The position numbers were made by a program, and so were the translations under genes. From positions 1 to 36,211 of the forward strand of contig NZ_JAFLRJ010000067.1 in NCBI RefSeq assembly GCF_017315755.1: a stretch of DNA of 36,211 nucleotides, in the 5' to 3' direction. The notes beneath the pieces are model-generated. The model had not been told where the DNA came from. It saw only the letters and a program-made list of their open reading frames with translations, and searched no databases. This document shows, piece by piece, positions 18,599-27,176 of the stretch (position 1 is the first letter of the stretch; every line of letters begins with the position of its first letter). This DNA comes from Streptomyces beijiangensis (lineage in GTDB: Bacteria; Actinomycetota; Actinomycetes; Streptomycetales; Streptomycetaceae).

Positions 18599-20626
18599 GT
18601 GAGACCCACGCATCGTCGCGCCACAGCCACCGGGGCCCTTCTCGCCGCGGCAGCACTGCTCGCCACCGGAATCCAGACCGGTGCGGCATCAGCCACTCCG
18701 CAGGCGGCCCCCTCCGTCACCGCGGGCAAGGTCAACCCCGGCGCCCTGCCGGCCAAGCTGTCACCCGCCCAGCGTGCGGAGCTGATACGCCAGGCGGGGG
18801 CCACCACTGCGGCCACCGCCAAGGAGCTCGGCCTGGGCGCCAAGGAGAAGCTCCAGGTCAAGGATGTCGTCAAGGACCAGGACGGCACCCTGCACACCCG
18901 CTACGAGCGCACCTACGACGGGCTTCCCGTCCTCGGCGGCGACCTCGTCGTGGCGGAGAGCAAGGCCGGGAAGACCGAAGGCGTCACCAAGGCGTCCCAG
19001 GCCTCCCTCACCGGCGTCGACACCAGCGCGGACGTCGCGCCGGCCGCCGCCGAAAAGACCGCGCTGGCCGCCGCGAAGGCCGAGGGCTCGTCGAAGACGG
19101 CCGCCGACCGGGCGCCCCGCAAGGTGATCTGGGTGGCGCAGGGCAAGCCCACGCTGGCGTACGAAACCGTCGTCGGCGGGTTCCAGGACGACGGGACGCC
19201 GAACGCGCTCCACGTCATCACGGACGCCTCCACCGGCAAGAAGCTCTTCCAGGACCAGGCCATCGAGACCGGTGTCGGCAACACCGAGTACAGCGGCCAG
19301 GTCACGCTGGGCACCACGCAGTCGGGGTCGACGTACAACCTCACCGACGCCGGCCGCGGCAGCCACAAGACGTACAACCTGAACCACGGCACGTCCGGCA
19401 CGGGCACGCTCTTCTCCGGCCCGGACGACGTCTGGGGCAACGGCCTGGCGTCCAACGCCGAGACCGCGGGCGCCGACGCGCACTACGGTGCCGCCGAGAC
19501 CTGGGACTTCTACAAGAACATCCTGGGCCGCAACGGCATCAAGAACAACGGCGTCGCCTCCTACTCCCGCGTCCACTACGGCAACTCGTATGTGAACGCC
19601 TTCTGGGACGACAGCTGCTTCTGCATGACCTACGGCGACGGCTCCGGCAACGCCGACCCGCTCACCGCGCTCGACGTGGCGGGTCACGAGATGTCCCACG
19701 GTCTCACCGCCGCCACAGCGGCCCTCAACTACAGCGGTGAGTCGGGCGGCCTGAACGAGGCCACCTCCGACATCTTCGGCACCTCGGTGGAGTTCTACGC
19801 GAACAACTCCACCGACGTCGGCGACTACCTCATCGGCGAGAAGATCAACATCAACGGCGACGGCACCCCGCTGCGCTACATGGACAAGCCCTCCAAGGAC
19901 GGCGGCTCCAAGGACTCCTGGTACTCGGGGCTCGGCAACCTCGACGTCCACTACTCCTCGGGCCCGGCGAACCACTTCTTCTACCTCCTGAGCGAGGGCA
20001 GCGGCACCAAGGTCATCAACGGTGTCACCTACAACTCGCCGACGGCGGACGGTCTGCCGGTCACCGGCATCGGCCGCGACAAGGCCATCCAGATCTGGTA
20101 CCGGGCGCTGAGCACGAAGTTCACCTCGACCACCAACTACGCGGGCGCCCGTACGGGTGCTCTCGCGGCGGCCAGTGAGCTGTACGGCGGCACCACCAGC
20201 ACCGAGTACAAGGCGGTCCAGGACGCGTTCGCGGCCATCGCGGTCGGCGCACGCTCCGGTGGCGGCACGGACCCGGGCGGCAAGGTCTTCACCTCCAACA
20301 CCGTGGTGTCCATTCCGGACGCCGGCGCTGCGGTCACCTCGTCGATCCCGGTCACCGGTGTCACGGGCAACGCTCCCGCCACCCTCAAGGTGGACGTGAA
20401 CATCACGCACACCTGGCGCGGTGACCTGGTCATCGACCTGGTCGCCCCGGACGGGTCGGCGTACCGGCTGAAGAACTCCAGTGGTTCGGACTCGGCCGAC
20501 AACGTCATCGCGACGTACACGGCCAACGCCTCCTCGGAGGTGGCCAACGGCACCTGGAAGCTCAAGGTCCAGGACGTCGCGGCGCAGGACGTCGGGAAGA
20601 TCAACAGCTGGAGCCTGACCTTCTGA
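18599..20626 (+). CDS. Secreted M4 metalloprotease with C-terminal P-domain
   Basis: 675 aa, GTG start with GAAGGAG five bases upstream. A signal peptide (about 1-33, ending ASA), then an FTP/PepSY-type propeptide (about 40-215) that folds and inhibits the enzyme. The thermolysin-like domain has zinc ligands in HEMSH (His363, His367) and Glu387 in GGLNEATSD, general base Glu364, and His451 in DVHYSSGPANHFFY. The last ~110 residues (565-675: VVSIPDAGAAVTSSIPVTG to INSWSLTF) are a proprotein-convertase P-domain, often trimmed or used for stability or substrate binding. Role: extracellular neutral protease for protein scavenging. It is the upstream member of a tandem pair; the downstream copy lacks the P-domain. 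A terminator follows at 20660-20700. Confidence 0.95.
   Translation: MRPTHRRATATGALLAAAALLATGIQTGAASATPQAAPSVTAGKVNPGALPAKLSPAQRAELIRQAGATTAATAKELGLGAKEKLQVKDVVKDQDGTLHTRYERTYDGLPVLGGDLVVAESKAGKTEGVTKASQASLTGVDTSADVAPAAAEKTALAAAKAEGSSKTAADRAPRKVIWVAQGKPTLAYETVVGGFQDDGTPNALHVITDASTGKKLFQDQAIETGVGNTEYSGQVTLGTTQSGSTYNLTDAGRGSHKTYNLNHGTSGTGTLFSGPDDVWGNGLASNAETAGADAHYGAAETWDFYKNILGRNGIKNNGVASYSRVHYGNSYVNAFWDDSCFCMTYGDGSGNADPLTALDVAGHEMSHGLTAATAALNYSGESGGLNEATSDIFGTSVEFYANNSTDVGDYLIGEKININGDGTPLRYMDKPSKDGGSKDSWYSGLGNLDVHYSSGPANHFFYLLSEGSGTKVINGVTYNSPTADGLPVTGIGRDKAIQIWYRALSTKFTSTTNYAGARTGALAAASELYGGTTSTEYKAVQDAFAAIAVGARSGGGTDPGGKVFTSNTVVSIPDAGAAVTSSIPVTGVTGNAPATLKVDVNITHTWRGDLVIDLVAPDGSAYRLKNSSGSDSADNVIATYTANASSEVANGTWKLKVQDVAAQDVGKINSWSLTF
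19559..19641 (+). repeat. 83-bp block identical in both M4 genes (copy 1)
   Basis: The 83 bases at 19559-19641 are identical, third codon positions included, to 21767-21849. They encode SYSRVHYGNSYVNAFWDD and on through CMTYGDG. Flanking regions are similar but differ. Confidence 0.85.
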
Positions 20627-20659
20627 TGAAGGTCCGCACCAGCTGATTCCGGCCAGACC

Positions 20660-20700
20660 GGGTGGGGCGTCTCCCTGGACACACGGGCGACGTCCCACCC
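20660..20700 (+). terminator. Terminator of the first M4 protease gene
   Basis: Arms GGGTGGGGCGTC (20660-20671) and GACGTCCCACCC (20689-20700) form a 12-bp stem with one G-U pair and a 17-nt loop, 33 bp after the stop. It implies that the second protease gene is transcribed separately. Confidence 0.75.
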
Positions 20701-20730
20701 TCCACCGAACATTTTCAGCCATGACCGTTT

Positions 20731-20743
20731 TGCCCTCCTGACA
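20731..20743 (+). promoter_or_regulatory. Box shared by the two protease genes (copy 2)
   Basis: TGCCCTCCTGACA lies 84 bp before the GTG of the second protease and matches 18481-18493 at 12 of 13 positions. The sequences around it are otherwise poorly conserved. Confidence 0.35.
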
Positions 20744-20827
20744 TGAGCGCGCCACTTCTGCAAGGCTTCACCCGCACCAAGAGGCACCCGCACTTCCCAC
20801 CCCCCACCCTTAGAAAGGGAACTTCAG

Positions 20828-22459
20828 GTGACCCCTCAGATATCCCGCTCTACACGCGTAGCCGGATCGATAGCCGCCGCCGCACTCCTGGCGACCGGCC
20901 TCACCGGACTCGTCTCCTCCCCTGCCGGCGCCGCCCCCACAGCCGCCGGTGCACAGCCGCTCTCCCTCTCCGCTTCGCAGCGCGCCGAGCTGATCCGTGA
21001 GGCCACCGCCACCACGGCCACCACCGCGGACACGCTCTCCCTGGGCAGCCAGGAGAAGCTCGTCGTCAGAGACGTCATCAAGGACGCGGACGGCACCACG
21101 CACACCCGGTACGAGCGCACCTACGCCGGACTCCCGGTCCTGGGCGGCGACTTGGTCATCCACCAGGCCAAGTCCGGCACCGTACGAAGTGTCACCAAGG
21201 CCACCTCCAAGTCCATCGCGGTGCCGAGCACCACGGCCGCCCTCAAGCCGGCCGCGGCCCAGTCGAAGGCCCTCACCACGGCCAAGTCCGCGGGCGCCGA
21301 GAAGGCGACCACCGACCAGGCCCCGCGCAAGGTGATCTGGGCGGCCTCCGGCACGCCCACCCTCGCGTACGAGACAGTGGTCGGCGGCTTCCAGGACGAC
21401 GGCACCCCCAGCCAGCTGCACGTCGTCACCGACGCCACCACCGGCGCCAAGCTCTCGCAGTGGCAGGCGGTCAAGACCGGTACCGGCAACAGCGAGTACA
21501 GCGGCAAGGTCACGCTGGGCACGACGCTCTCCGGCTCGACGTACCAGCTGAGCGACGCGGCCCGCGGCGCCCACAAGACGTACAACCTGAACCACGGCAC
21601 GTCCGGCAAGGGCACGCTCTTCACGGACGCCGACGACGTGTGGGGCAACGGCGTGGGCACGCAGGTGCAGACCGCCGCCGTGGACGCCCACTACGGTGCC
21701 GCGCAGACCTGGGACTTCTACAAGAACGTCCTGAAGCGCAACGGCATCAAGAACAACGGCGTCGCGTCCTACTCCCGCGTCCACTACGGCAACTCGTATG
21801 TGAACGCCTTCTGGGACGACAGCTGCTTCTGCATGACCTACGGCGACGGGTCGGGCAACGCGGCCCCGCTGACCGCCCTCGACGTGGCCGGACACGAGAT
21901 GTCCCACGGCCTCACCGCCGCCACCGCCAACCTGAACTACAGCGGTGAGTCGGGCGGCCTGAACGAGGCCACCTCCGACATCTTCGGCACCGCCGTGGAG
22001 TTCTACTCCAGCAACGCCTCGGACGTCGGCGACTACCTCATCGGCGAGAAGATCAACATCAACGGTGACGGTACGCCGCTGCGTTACATGGACAAGCCGA
22101 GCAAGGACGGCGGCTCCCTGGACGCGTGGAAGTCGACCGCGGGCAACGTCGACGTCCACTACTCCTCGGGCATCGCCAACCACTTCTTCTACCTGCTGAG
22201 CGAGGGCAGCGGCGCCAAGGTCATCAACGGCGTCAGCTACAACTCCCCGACCTCCAACGGGTCCACGGTCACCGGCATCGGCCGGGACAAGGCCATCCAG
22301 ATCTGGTACAAGGCCCTGACCACGTACATGACGAGCACCACCAACTACAAGGCGGCCCGCACGGCCACGCTCAGCGCGGCCTCCGCGCTGTACGGCGGCA
22401 CCACCGGCGCCGAATACAAGGCCGTCGCCGCGGCCTGGTCGGCAGTGAACGTCAGCTAG
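20828..22459 (+). CDS. Secreted M4 metalloprotease (no P-domain)
   Basis: 543 aa, GTG start with AAAGGGA seven bases upstream. Signal peptide about 1-35 (ending AGA or GAA), FTP/PepSY propeptide, and a thermolysin-like domain. Zinc site HEMSH (His356, His360), Glu357 as base, Glu380 in GGLNEATSD, and His444 in DVHYSSGIANHFFY. It ends right after the catalytic domain (AAAWSAVNVS), where copy 1 goes on into a P-domain. A paralogue of the upstream gene, with stretches of identical DNA. Expected role: extracellular neutral protease, with its own terminator at 22492-22531. Confidence 0.95.
   Translation: MTPQISRSTRVAGSIAAAALLATGLTGLVSSPAGAAPTAAGAQPLSLSASQRAELIREATATTATTADTLSLGSQEKLVVRDVIKDADGTTHTRYERTYAGLPVLGGDLVIHQAKSGTVRSVTKATSKSIAVPSTTAALKPAAAQSKALTTAKSAGAEKATTDQAPRKVIWAASGTPTLAYETVVGGFQDDGTPSQLHVVTDATTGAKLSQWQAVKTGTGNSEYSGKVTLGTTLSGSTYQLSDAARGAHKTYNLNHGTSGKGTLFTDADDVWGNGVGTQVQTAAVDAHYGAAQTWDFYKNVLKRNGIKNNGVASYSRVHYGNSYVNAFWDDSCFCMTYGDGSGNAAPLTALDVAGHEMSHGLTAATANLNYSGESGGLNEATSDIFGTAVEFYSSNASDVGDYLIGEKININGDGTPLRYMDKPSKDGGSLDAWKSTAGNVDVHYSSGIANHFFYLLSEGSGAKVINGVSYNSPTSNGSTVTGIGRDKAIQIWYKALTTYMTSTTNYKAARTATLSAASALYGGTTGAEYKAVAAAWSAVNVS
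21767..21849 (+). repeat. 83-bp block identical in both M4 genes (copy 2)
   Basis: Second copy of the block at 19559-19641; perfect identity over 83 bp within otherwise diverged paralogues. Confidence 0.85.
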
Positions 22460-22491
22460 TCACCGCCCCGCCCCAACAGACACCCCCCACA

Positions 22492-22531
22492 GGAGCCCCG
22501 TCGTCCGCCACCCGGCGGACGGCGGGGCTCC
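22492..22531 (+). terminator. Strong terminator of the second M4 protease gene
   Basis: An 18-bp stem (22492-22509 with 22514-22531; one G-U pair) closes on a 4-nt loop, 32 bp after the stop. Core arms are GGAGCCCCG and CGGGGCTCC. One of the strongest hairpins in the window. Confidence 0.85.
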
Positions 22532-22592
22532 GGCGTTGCCCGAGTGGCGCACCAACTGGCATAGATACATGCCCTGTTGTGTTCATCCGGTC

Positions 22593-22988
22593 ATGACTGT
22601 TTTCGATGAAGCGGCACGCGACCTGATCGACGGACGGAAATTCGCCACCGCGGCCACGCTCCACGCGAGGAGCGGAGACCCGCAGACCTCCGTGGTCCGG
22701 GTGCTGCGGGACGGCGACGAGCTGCTCTTCTCGACCCTCGCCGGACGCCAGAAGGCCCGCAATCCGGCAAAGGACCCAAGGATCAGCGTGACCGTTTCCG
22801 ACCGGGAGAACCCGTACCGCACCGTGGAGATCCGGGGCACCGCCGTGGTGACGGAGGACGTGGGAAACACCGTCCAGCACGAGGTCTCACAGAAGTACGT
22901 CGGCCGGCCTCCGCCCGCCGACAGGGCCGGTGAGGTCCGGGTGGTCGTCCGGATCTCACCGGCCAAGGTGAACTACTTCTCCGTGTGA
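22593..22988 (+). CDS. PPOX-class (F420/flavin-dependent) split-barrel oxidoreductase
   Basis: 131 aa from the ATG at 22593, the usual length for actinobacterial PPOX F420-dependent proteins. Features are the N-terminal helix with ARDLIDGRKFATAATL, strand QTSVVRVLRDGDELLFST, AGRQKARNPAKDPRISVTV (cofactor-phosphate-binding style) and ending RVVVRISPAKVNYF. Substrates in this family include F420, FMN, heme or biliverdin, so the reaction cannot be named. An in-frame TTG at 22536 would add 19 residues of unlikely sequence. It stands alone between the protease terminator and the leftward lyase gene, with which it converges (13 bp between stops). Confidence 0.85.
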   Translation: MTVFDEAARDLIDGRKFATAATLHARSGDPQTSVVRVLRDGDELLFSTLAGRQKARNPAKDPRISVTVSDRENPYRTVEIRGTAVVTEDVGNTVQHEVSQKYVGRPPPADRAGEVRVVVRISPAKVNYFSV

Positions 22989-23001
22989 CGCGGGCGGAAG
23001 G

Positions 23002-24237
23002 TCACGCCGGGTTGTTCGCGTGGGTGAGGGTCTCCCAGGCCACGAAGAGGTTGTTGGAGCCGGCCGGGCGCTGCTGCTCGGTCAGCGCCTGGGTGTTGGT
23101 CATCGCGTAACCCAGCCTGGTGTGAAGGGCGTTGAAGCCGACCTCGGTGATGGGGCCGAGGCCGTCCTTGAGAGTTCCTCCGCACAGGTTCGACGGGACG
23201 GCCGCGCCCATCATGTACTTGGACTGCAGACCGAGCGCCTGGCGCAGCCGCTCGCCGACCTCCGGGTAGAGGTCCTGGCCCTGGATCCGGCTGGTCTCGG
23301 CGATGTGCGAGATGGCGGAGATGCCGTAGCCGGTGTGGGTGAGGTCGCGGCAGGTCTCCTGCGTGAGGCCGTCCATGAAGACGGACTGCCCCTGCCAGTA
23401 CTTGATGATCGCGGCGCTGCCGCTGAGGCCGCTGCCCGGGGCGACCTTGGGCAGGGCGCCGTCGGAGCTGAGGTAGATGTACGCGGGGACGCGGCCGCGG
23501 AAGGTGGCGACGGCCTTGTCGTAGGAGGTGCGGTCCTCCAGGAAGACGGAGATGCCGATCGCGGCCTCCGTCATCGACAGCTCCCAGTTGCCGTTGGACT
23601 GCGAGCCCTTGATGACGGTGGGGAGGTAGACGTTCTTCAGCATGGTGCCGAAGCGCGCGGAGTTGGGCCAGCCGCCCGTGTAGGTGTACTTGACGATCTC
23701 GGCGGCCCGCGGCCAGACCGAGCCCGCCCAGCCGGTCTGCAGCGGGGCGTTGCTGTTGGTGTGGGACTTGATCACGGCCGACCAGGCGTCCATGATCTGG
23801 ATCGCCTTCTGCGCGTACTTGGCGTCCTGGGTGATGTAGAAGGCGAGGGAGAGCGTGTACGCGGCGATGGCGTCCTCGCGCTCGTCCGTACAGCCGTAGT
23901 TGGGGTTGGAGTAGGACCCGCACTCGACGGTGGCGCGGGGTGCGGCGGTACGGGTCAGCGAGGCGTACTTGCTCGCCATCATCTGGTCGTACGCGGCCTT
24001 CCAGGGGGCGGCTCCCGCCTGGACCTTTCCGCGAACGAAGTCGAGCTGAGGACGGCTGACCAGTACGCCGGGGTGGGTGAAGGCGGTGGGGGCGGCGGCA
24101 ACCGCGGGAGCGGCCTCGGGCGTTGCCTTCGCCGCGGACGCCTGGGGTATGAGGGTCAGGGCCAGCACGCCCGCGATTCCTGCGGCAGCGGACGCCGTCC
24201 AGATTCTCAGGCGGTTCTTCGAGCGGTGGGTGCGCAT
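23002..24237 (-). CDS. Secreted alginate-lyase-family polysaccharide lyase
   Basis: 411 aa from the ATG at 24237, with GGAAGG eight bases upstream. The longer in-frame start at 24303 would run through the operator region and spoil the signal peptide. Signal peptide about 1-36 (RIWTASAAAGIAGVLALTLIPQASA). The body is an (alpha/alpha) toroid of the Alginate_lyase Pfam type. Conserved patches are NSNAPLQTGWAGSVWPRAAE, QSNGNWELSMTEAAIGI (Asn, Trp, Glu) and CRDLTHTGYGISAI (His, Tyr), which probably supply the Asn/His/Tyr active site. Substrate may be alginate, glucuronan or another uronic-acid polymer; the PL family (PL5 or PL38-like) is not settled by eye. The promoter and dyads at 24275-24367 suggest inducer control. 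Confidence 0.82.
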   Translation of the reverse strand: MRTHRSKNRLRIWTASAAAGIAGVLALTLIPQASAAKATPEAAPAVAAAPTAFTHPGVLVSRPQLDFVRGKVQAGAAPWKAAYDQMMASKYASLTRTAAPRATVECGSYSNPNYGCTDEREDAIAAYTLSLAFYITQDAKYAQKAIQIMDAWSAVIKSHTNSNAPLQTGWAGSVWPRAAEIVKYTYTGGWPNSARFGTMLKNVYLPTVIKGSQSNGNWELSMTEAAIGISVFLEDRTSYDKAVATFRGRVPAYIYLSSDGALPKVAPGSGLSGSAAIIKYWQGQSVFMDGLTQETCRDLTHTGYGISAISHIAETSRIQGQDLYPEVGERLRQALGLQSKYMMGAAVPSNLCGGTLKDGLGPITEVGFNALHTRLGYAMTNTQALTEQQRPAGSNNLFVAWETLTHANNPA

Positions 24238-24274
24238 GTGGGGGGCCTTCCGGTCGGGGACCAAACGCCAACTT

Positions 24275-24292
24275 CGTTCATTCACATGAACG
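24275..24292. promoter_or_regulatory. Downstream operator of the lyase promoter
   Basis: CGTTCAT-TCAC-ATGAACG is an 18-bp dyad with perfect 7-bp arms. It lies about 30 bp downstream of the predicted lyase transcription start, inside the 5' leader. Confidence 0.55.
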
Positions 24293-24326
24293 TTGCTCTT
24301 CATGCTGAACTCGATGATGCGTGTGG

Positions 24327-24355
24327 AAACTAGAGGGATTCCATGAACGCGTCAA
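24327..24355 (-). promoter_or_regulatory. SigA/HrdB-type promoter of the lyase gene
   Basis: On the minus strand TTGACG (24355-24350), 17 bases, TAGTTT (24332-24327). Both hexamers are close to the vegetative consensus with ideal spacing. Start is expected near 24320, giving a leader of about 83 nt. Confidence 0.75.
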
Positions 24356-24367
24356 GAGTTACGTTCA
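24344..24367. promoter_or_regulatory. Upstream operator overlapping the lyase -35
   Basis: TGAACG (24344-24349) and CGTTCA (24362-24367) form an inverted pair 12 bp apart, straddling the -35. The same half-site forms the downstream dyad at 24275-24292; a further TGAAC is at 24306-24310. Confidence 0.45.
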
Positions 24368-24377
24368 AAAAACGAAG

Positions 24378-24406
24378 GGGCCCGGTGCCGCGAAAGCACC
24401 GGGCCC
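24378..24406 (-). terminator. Rho-independent terminator of glgP
   Basis: Perfect 11-bp arms GGGCCCGGTGC (24378-24388) and GCACCGGGCCC (24396-24406) with a 7-nt loop, 25 bp past the glgP stop. On the minus strand it is followed by CTTCGTTTTTT, a real U tract. Confidence 0.88.
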
Positions 24407-24430
24407 AGCAACGATCACCGTCGGTCACGG

Positions 24431-27061
24431 TCAGCGCATCAGTACGCCCGCGCCCTCCCCCGTCGCCTCGGTCGGCAGCGCGACCAGACCGAGGTCCGCG
24501 CTGGTGGCGAGCAGCCGGTGCGCCGGCAGGATCCGGACCGTGTACCCGTAGGGTCCCGTGCGGTCGAGGGCGAGCGGCCCCTCGTACACCCAGCGCCCCT
24601 CCACGTCAGGACCCCCGGTCGGCTTCAGCGGATAGGTCTGCGCATCGGCGATCCGGTCCTGCGAGTCGACGCGCCCCGAGACCGCCTGCACCTCGACGTC
24701 GTCGGGCCGCAGCCCGCCGAGGGCGGCGCGCACCCGCAGCGAGAGCGTGGACCCCAGCTCGGCGGCGCCGTTGACCGCGGTCGCCGCGAGCGCCTCCACA
24801 TGGTCGACGTGGACATAGGGCCAGGCGGCGCGCACCCCTGCCTTCCACACTGCCAACTCCCTTGCGGTGTCGGGGTCCAGAGCCCGGTGGGCGTGTGCGG
24901 CCGGTGCGTAGAGGCGCTCCACGTACTCCCGTACCATCCGCCCTGCCAGCACCTTCGGGCCGAGTGTGACCAGCGTCCGGCGGACCATCTCGATCCACCG
25001 GTCGGGGAGCCCGCCGTGCCCGCGGTCGTAGAAGCGCGGCGCGACCCGCTCCTCGATCAGCTCGTACAGCGCGGCCGATTCGAGGTCGTCGCGCCGGTCC
25101 TCCTCCGTCCCCGAACCATCGGCGGTCGGGATGGCCCAGCCGAAATCGGGCTCGAACCACTCGTCCCACCACCCGTCGAGGACGGACAGATTCAGACACC
25201 CGTTGAGCGCCGCCTTCATCCCGCTGGTCCCGCAGGCCTCCAGCGGGCGCAGCGGATTGTTGAGCCAGACGTCGCAGCCCGGATAGAGCCGTTCGGCCAT
25301 CGCCATCCCGTAGTCGGGGAGAAAGACGATGCGGTGGCGCACCCGCGGATCGTCCGCGAATCGCACCAACTCCTGAACGAGTCGCTTCCCTCCGTCGTCG
25401 GCCGGGTGCGCCTTCCCCGCGACCACGATCTGGACGGGCCTGGTCGGATGGAGCAGCAGCTCCATCAGCCGGTCGCGGTCCCTCAGCATCAGGGTGAGCC
25501 GCTTGTACGAGGGGACCCGCCGCGCAAAGCCGATGGTCAGCACGTCCGGGTCCAACACCCCGTCCACCCAGCCCAGTTCGGCGTCCGACGCGCCGCGCTG
25601 CCGCCAGGAGGCGCGCAGCCGGGACCGTACCTCCTGCACCAGCTGCTCGCGCAGCACCCGCCGCAGGTCCCAGATTTCCGTGTCCGCGATCTCTGCGACG
25701 GCGTCCCAGCGCTCGGAGCCGCCGACCGACAGTGCATTTTCCGTACGCTCCATGCCGATCTGCCGGGCGCCGAGACGGAAGACCTCGGGTGCCACCCAGG
25801 TCGGAGCGTGCACCCCGTTGGTCACGGATGTGATCGGTACCTCGTCCGGGTCGAATCCCGGCCACAGCCCGGCGAACATCTCCCGGCTGACCGCGCCGTG
25901 CAGCGTGGAGACCCCGTTGGCGCGCTGGGCGAGGCGCAGTCCCATCACCGCCATGTTGAAGAGGTTGGGCTCGCCGCCGGGGTAGGTCTCCATGCCCAGC
26001 TGGAGCACCCGCTCCACATCGACCCCCGGCAGCTCCCCCTCGTCCCCGAAGTGATGGGCGACGAGCTCCCGGTCGAAGCGGTCGATCCCGGCGGGCACGG
26101 GCGTGTGCGTGGTGAAGACGGTCCCTGCCCGTACGGATTCGAGCCCGGCGTCGAAGTCGAGGCCCTCCCCCACGGCGAGCTCGCGGATCCGTTCCAGGCC
26201 GAGGAACCCGGCGTGCCCCTCGTTGGTGTGGAAGACCTCGGGGTCCGGGTGCCCGGTCAGCCTGCAGTACGTACGGACGGCTCGCACGCCGCCGATGCCG
26301 AGGAGCATCTCCTGCAGCAGCCGGTGCTCGCTGCCGCCCCCGTACAGCCGGTCGGTGACGTCCCGCTCCCCTGCCCCGTTCTCCTCCACGTCGGAGTCGA
26401 GCATCAGCAGCGGTACGCGTCCCACGCGCGCCACCCAGATGTGCGCCCGCAGCGAGCGCCCGCCGGGAAGCGCCAGGGCGACCTGGCTCGGCGCCCCGTC
26501 CGGCTCCCTGAGGAGGCTCACCGGCAGCTCGTTGGGGTCCAGGACCGGATACTGCTCCTGCTGCCACCCGTCCCGCGACAGCGACTGCCTGAAGTACCCG
26601 TGCCGGTAGAGAAGCCCGACCCCGATCAGCGGCACGCCTAGGTCACTGGCGGCCTTGAGGTGGTCCCCGGCGAGGATGCCGAGGCCGCCCGAGTACTGCG
26701 GGAGCGCGGCCGTCACCCCGAACTCGGGCGAGAAGTAGGCGACGGCGGCGGGCAGTTCGCCGCCCTGCGCCTGGTACCACCTGCCGCCGCCCAGATAGTC
26801 CTGCAGATCGTCGGCGGCGGCGCTCAGCCGCCGCAGGAAGCGCCGGTCCAGTGCCAGTTCCGCGAGCCGCCCCGCCGATACGGACCCGAGCAGCCGCACC
26901 GGGTCCCCTTCCGCCGCCTGCCAGCCCTCGGGGTCGACGGCCTGGAAGAGGTCACGGGTCTCGGTGTGCCAGGACCAGCGCAGATTGCGCGCCAAGTCGC
27001 TCAGTGTGCGGAGGGGTTCGGGGAGGACGGGCCGTACGGTGAATCGACGAATGGCCTTCAT
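24431..27061 (-). CDS. glgP: Alpha-glucan (glycogen) phosphorylase GlgP, GT35
   Basis: 876 aa from the ATG at 27061, with GGAG five bases upstream. It should release glucose-1-phosphate from alpha-1,4-glucan (glycogen or maltodextrin). Seen: DUF3417-like N-terminus (FTVRPVLPEPLRTLSDLARNLRWSWH), YFSPEFGV, YSGGLGILAGDHLKAASDLG, NEGHAGF, THTPVPAGIDRF, VTNGVH, YKRLTL and the pyridoxal-phosphate site EACGTSGMKAALNG with Lys616. This is the actinobacterial short-N-terminal GlgP type. The leader has an ACCTTCG/CGAAGGT dyad (27071-27106) and a TACCTT -10 candidate. From memory, in model Streptomyces this gene neighbours glgE/glgB genes; here a different gene cluster lies upstream. Confidence 0.93.
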   Translation of the reverse strand: MKAIRRFTVRPVLPEPLRTLSDLARNLRWSWHTETRDLFQAVDPEGWQAAEGDPVRLLGSVSAGRLAELALDRRFLRRLSAAADDLQDYLGGGRWYQAQGGELPAAVAYFSPEFGVTAALPQYSGGLGILAGDHLKAASDLGVPLIGVGLLYRHGYFRQSLSRDGWQQEQYPVLDPNELPVSLLREPDGAPSQVALALPGGRSLRAHIWVARVGRVPLLMLDSDVEENGAGERDVTDRLYGGGSEHRLLQEMLLGIGGVRAVRTYCRLTGHPDPEVFHTNEGHAGFLGLERIRELAVGEGLDFDAGLESVRAGTVFTTHTPVPAGIDRFDRELVAHHFGDEGELPGVDVERVLQLGMETYPGGEPNLFNMAVMGLRLAQRANGVSTLHGAVSREMFAGLWPGFDPDEVPITSVTNGVHAPTWVAPEVFRLGARQIGMERTENALSVGGSERWDAVAEIADTEIWDLRRVLREQLVQEVRSRLRASWRQRGASDAELGWVDGVLDPDVLTIGFARRVPSYKRLTLMLRDRDRLMELLLHPTRPVQIVVAGKAHPADDGGKRLVQELVRFADDPRVRHRIVFLPDYGMAMAERLYPGCDVWLNNPLRPLEACGTSGMKAALNGCLNLSVLDGWWDEWFEPDFGWAIPTADGSGTEEDRRDDLESAALYELIEERVAPRFYDRGHGGLPDRWIEMVRRTLVTLGPKVLAGRMVREYVERLYAPAAHAHRALDPDTARELAVWKAGVRAAWPYVHVDHVEALAATAVNGAAELGSTLSLRVRAALGGLRPDDVEVQAVSGRVDSQDRIADAQTYPLKPTGGPDVEGRWVYEGPLALDRTGPYGYTVRILPAHRLLATSADLGLVALPTEATGEGAGVLMR

Positions 27062-27176
27062 ACGTGCTCCACCTTCGCAAGCGAGGTACAGAACACCTCC
27101 GAAGGTAGCCCCCGCCGCCCTCCGCAACCACGGCGCACTCGGGGCACTCGGCGCGGCGCGGACTCCTGGATACCGC

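Noticed and set aside
18761..20755. 664-aa minus-strand open frame across the first protease
   Set aside because: Antisense mirror of a clear M4 gene, Val/Gly/Arg-rich, no motif.
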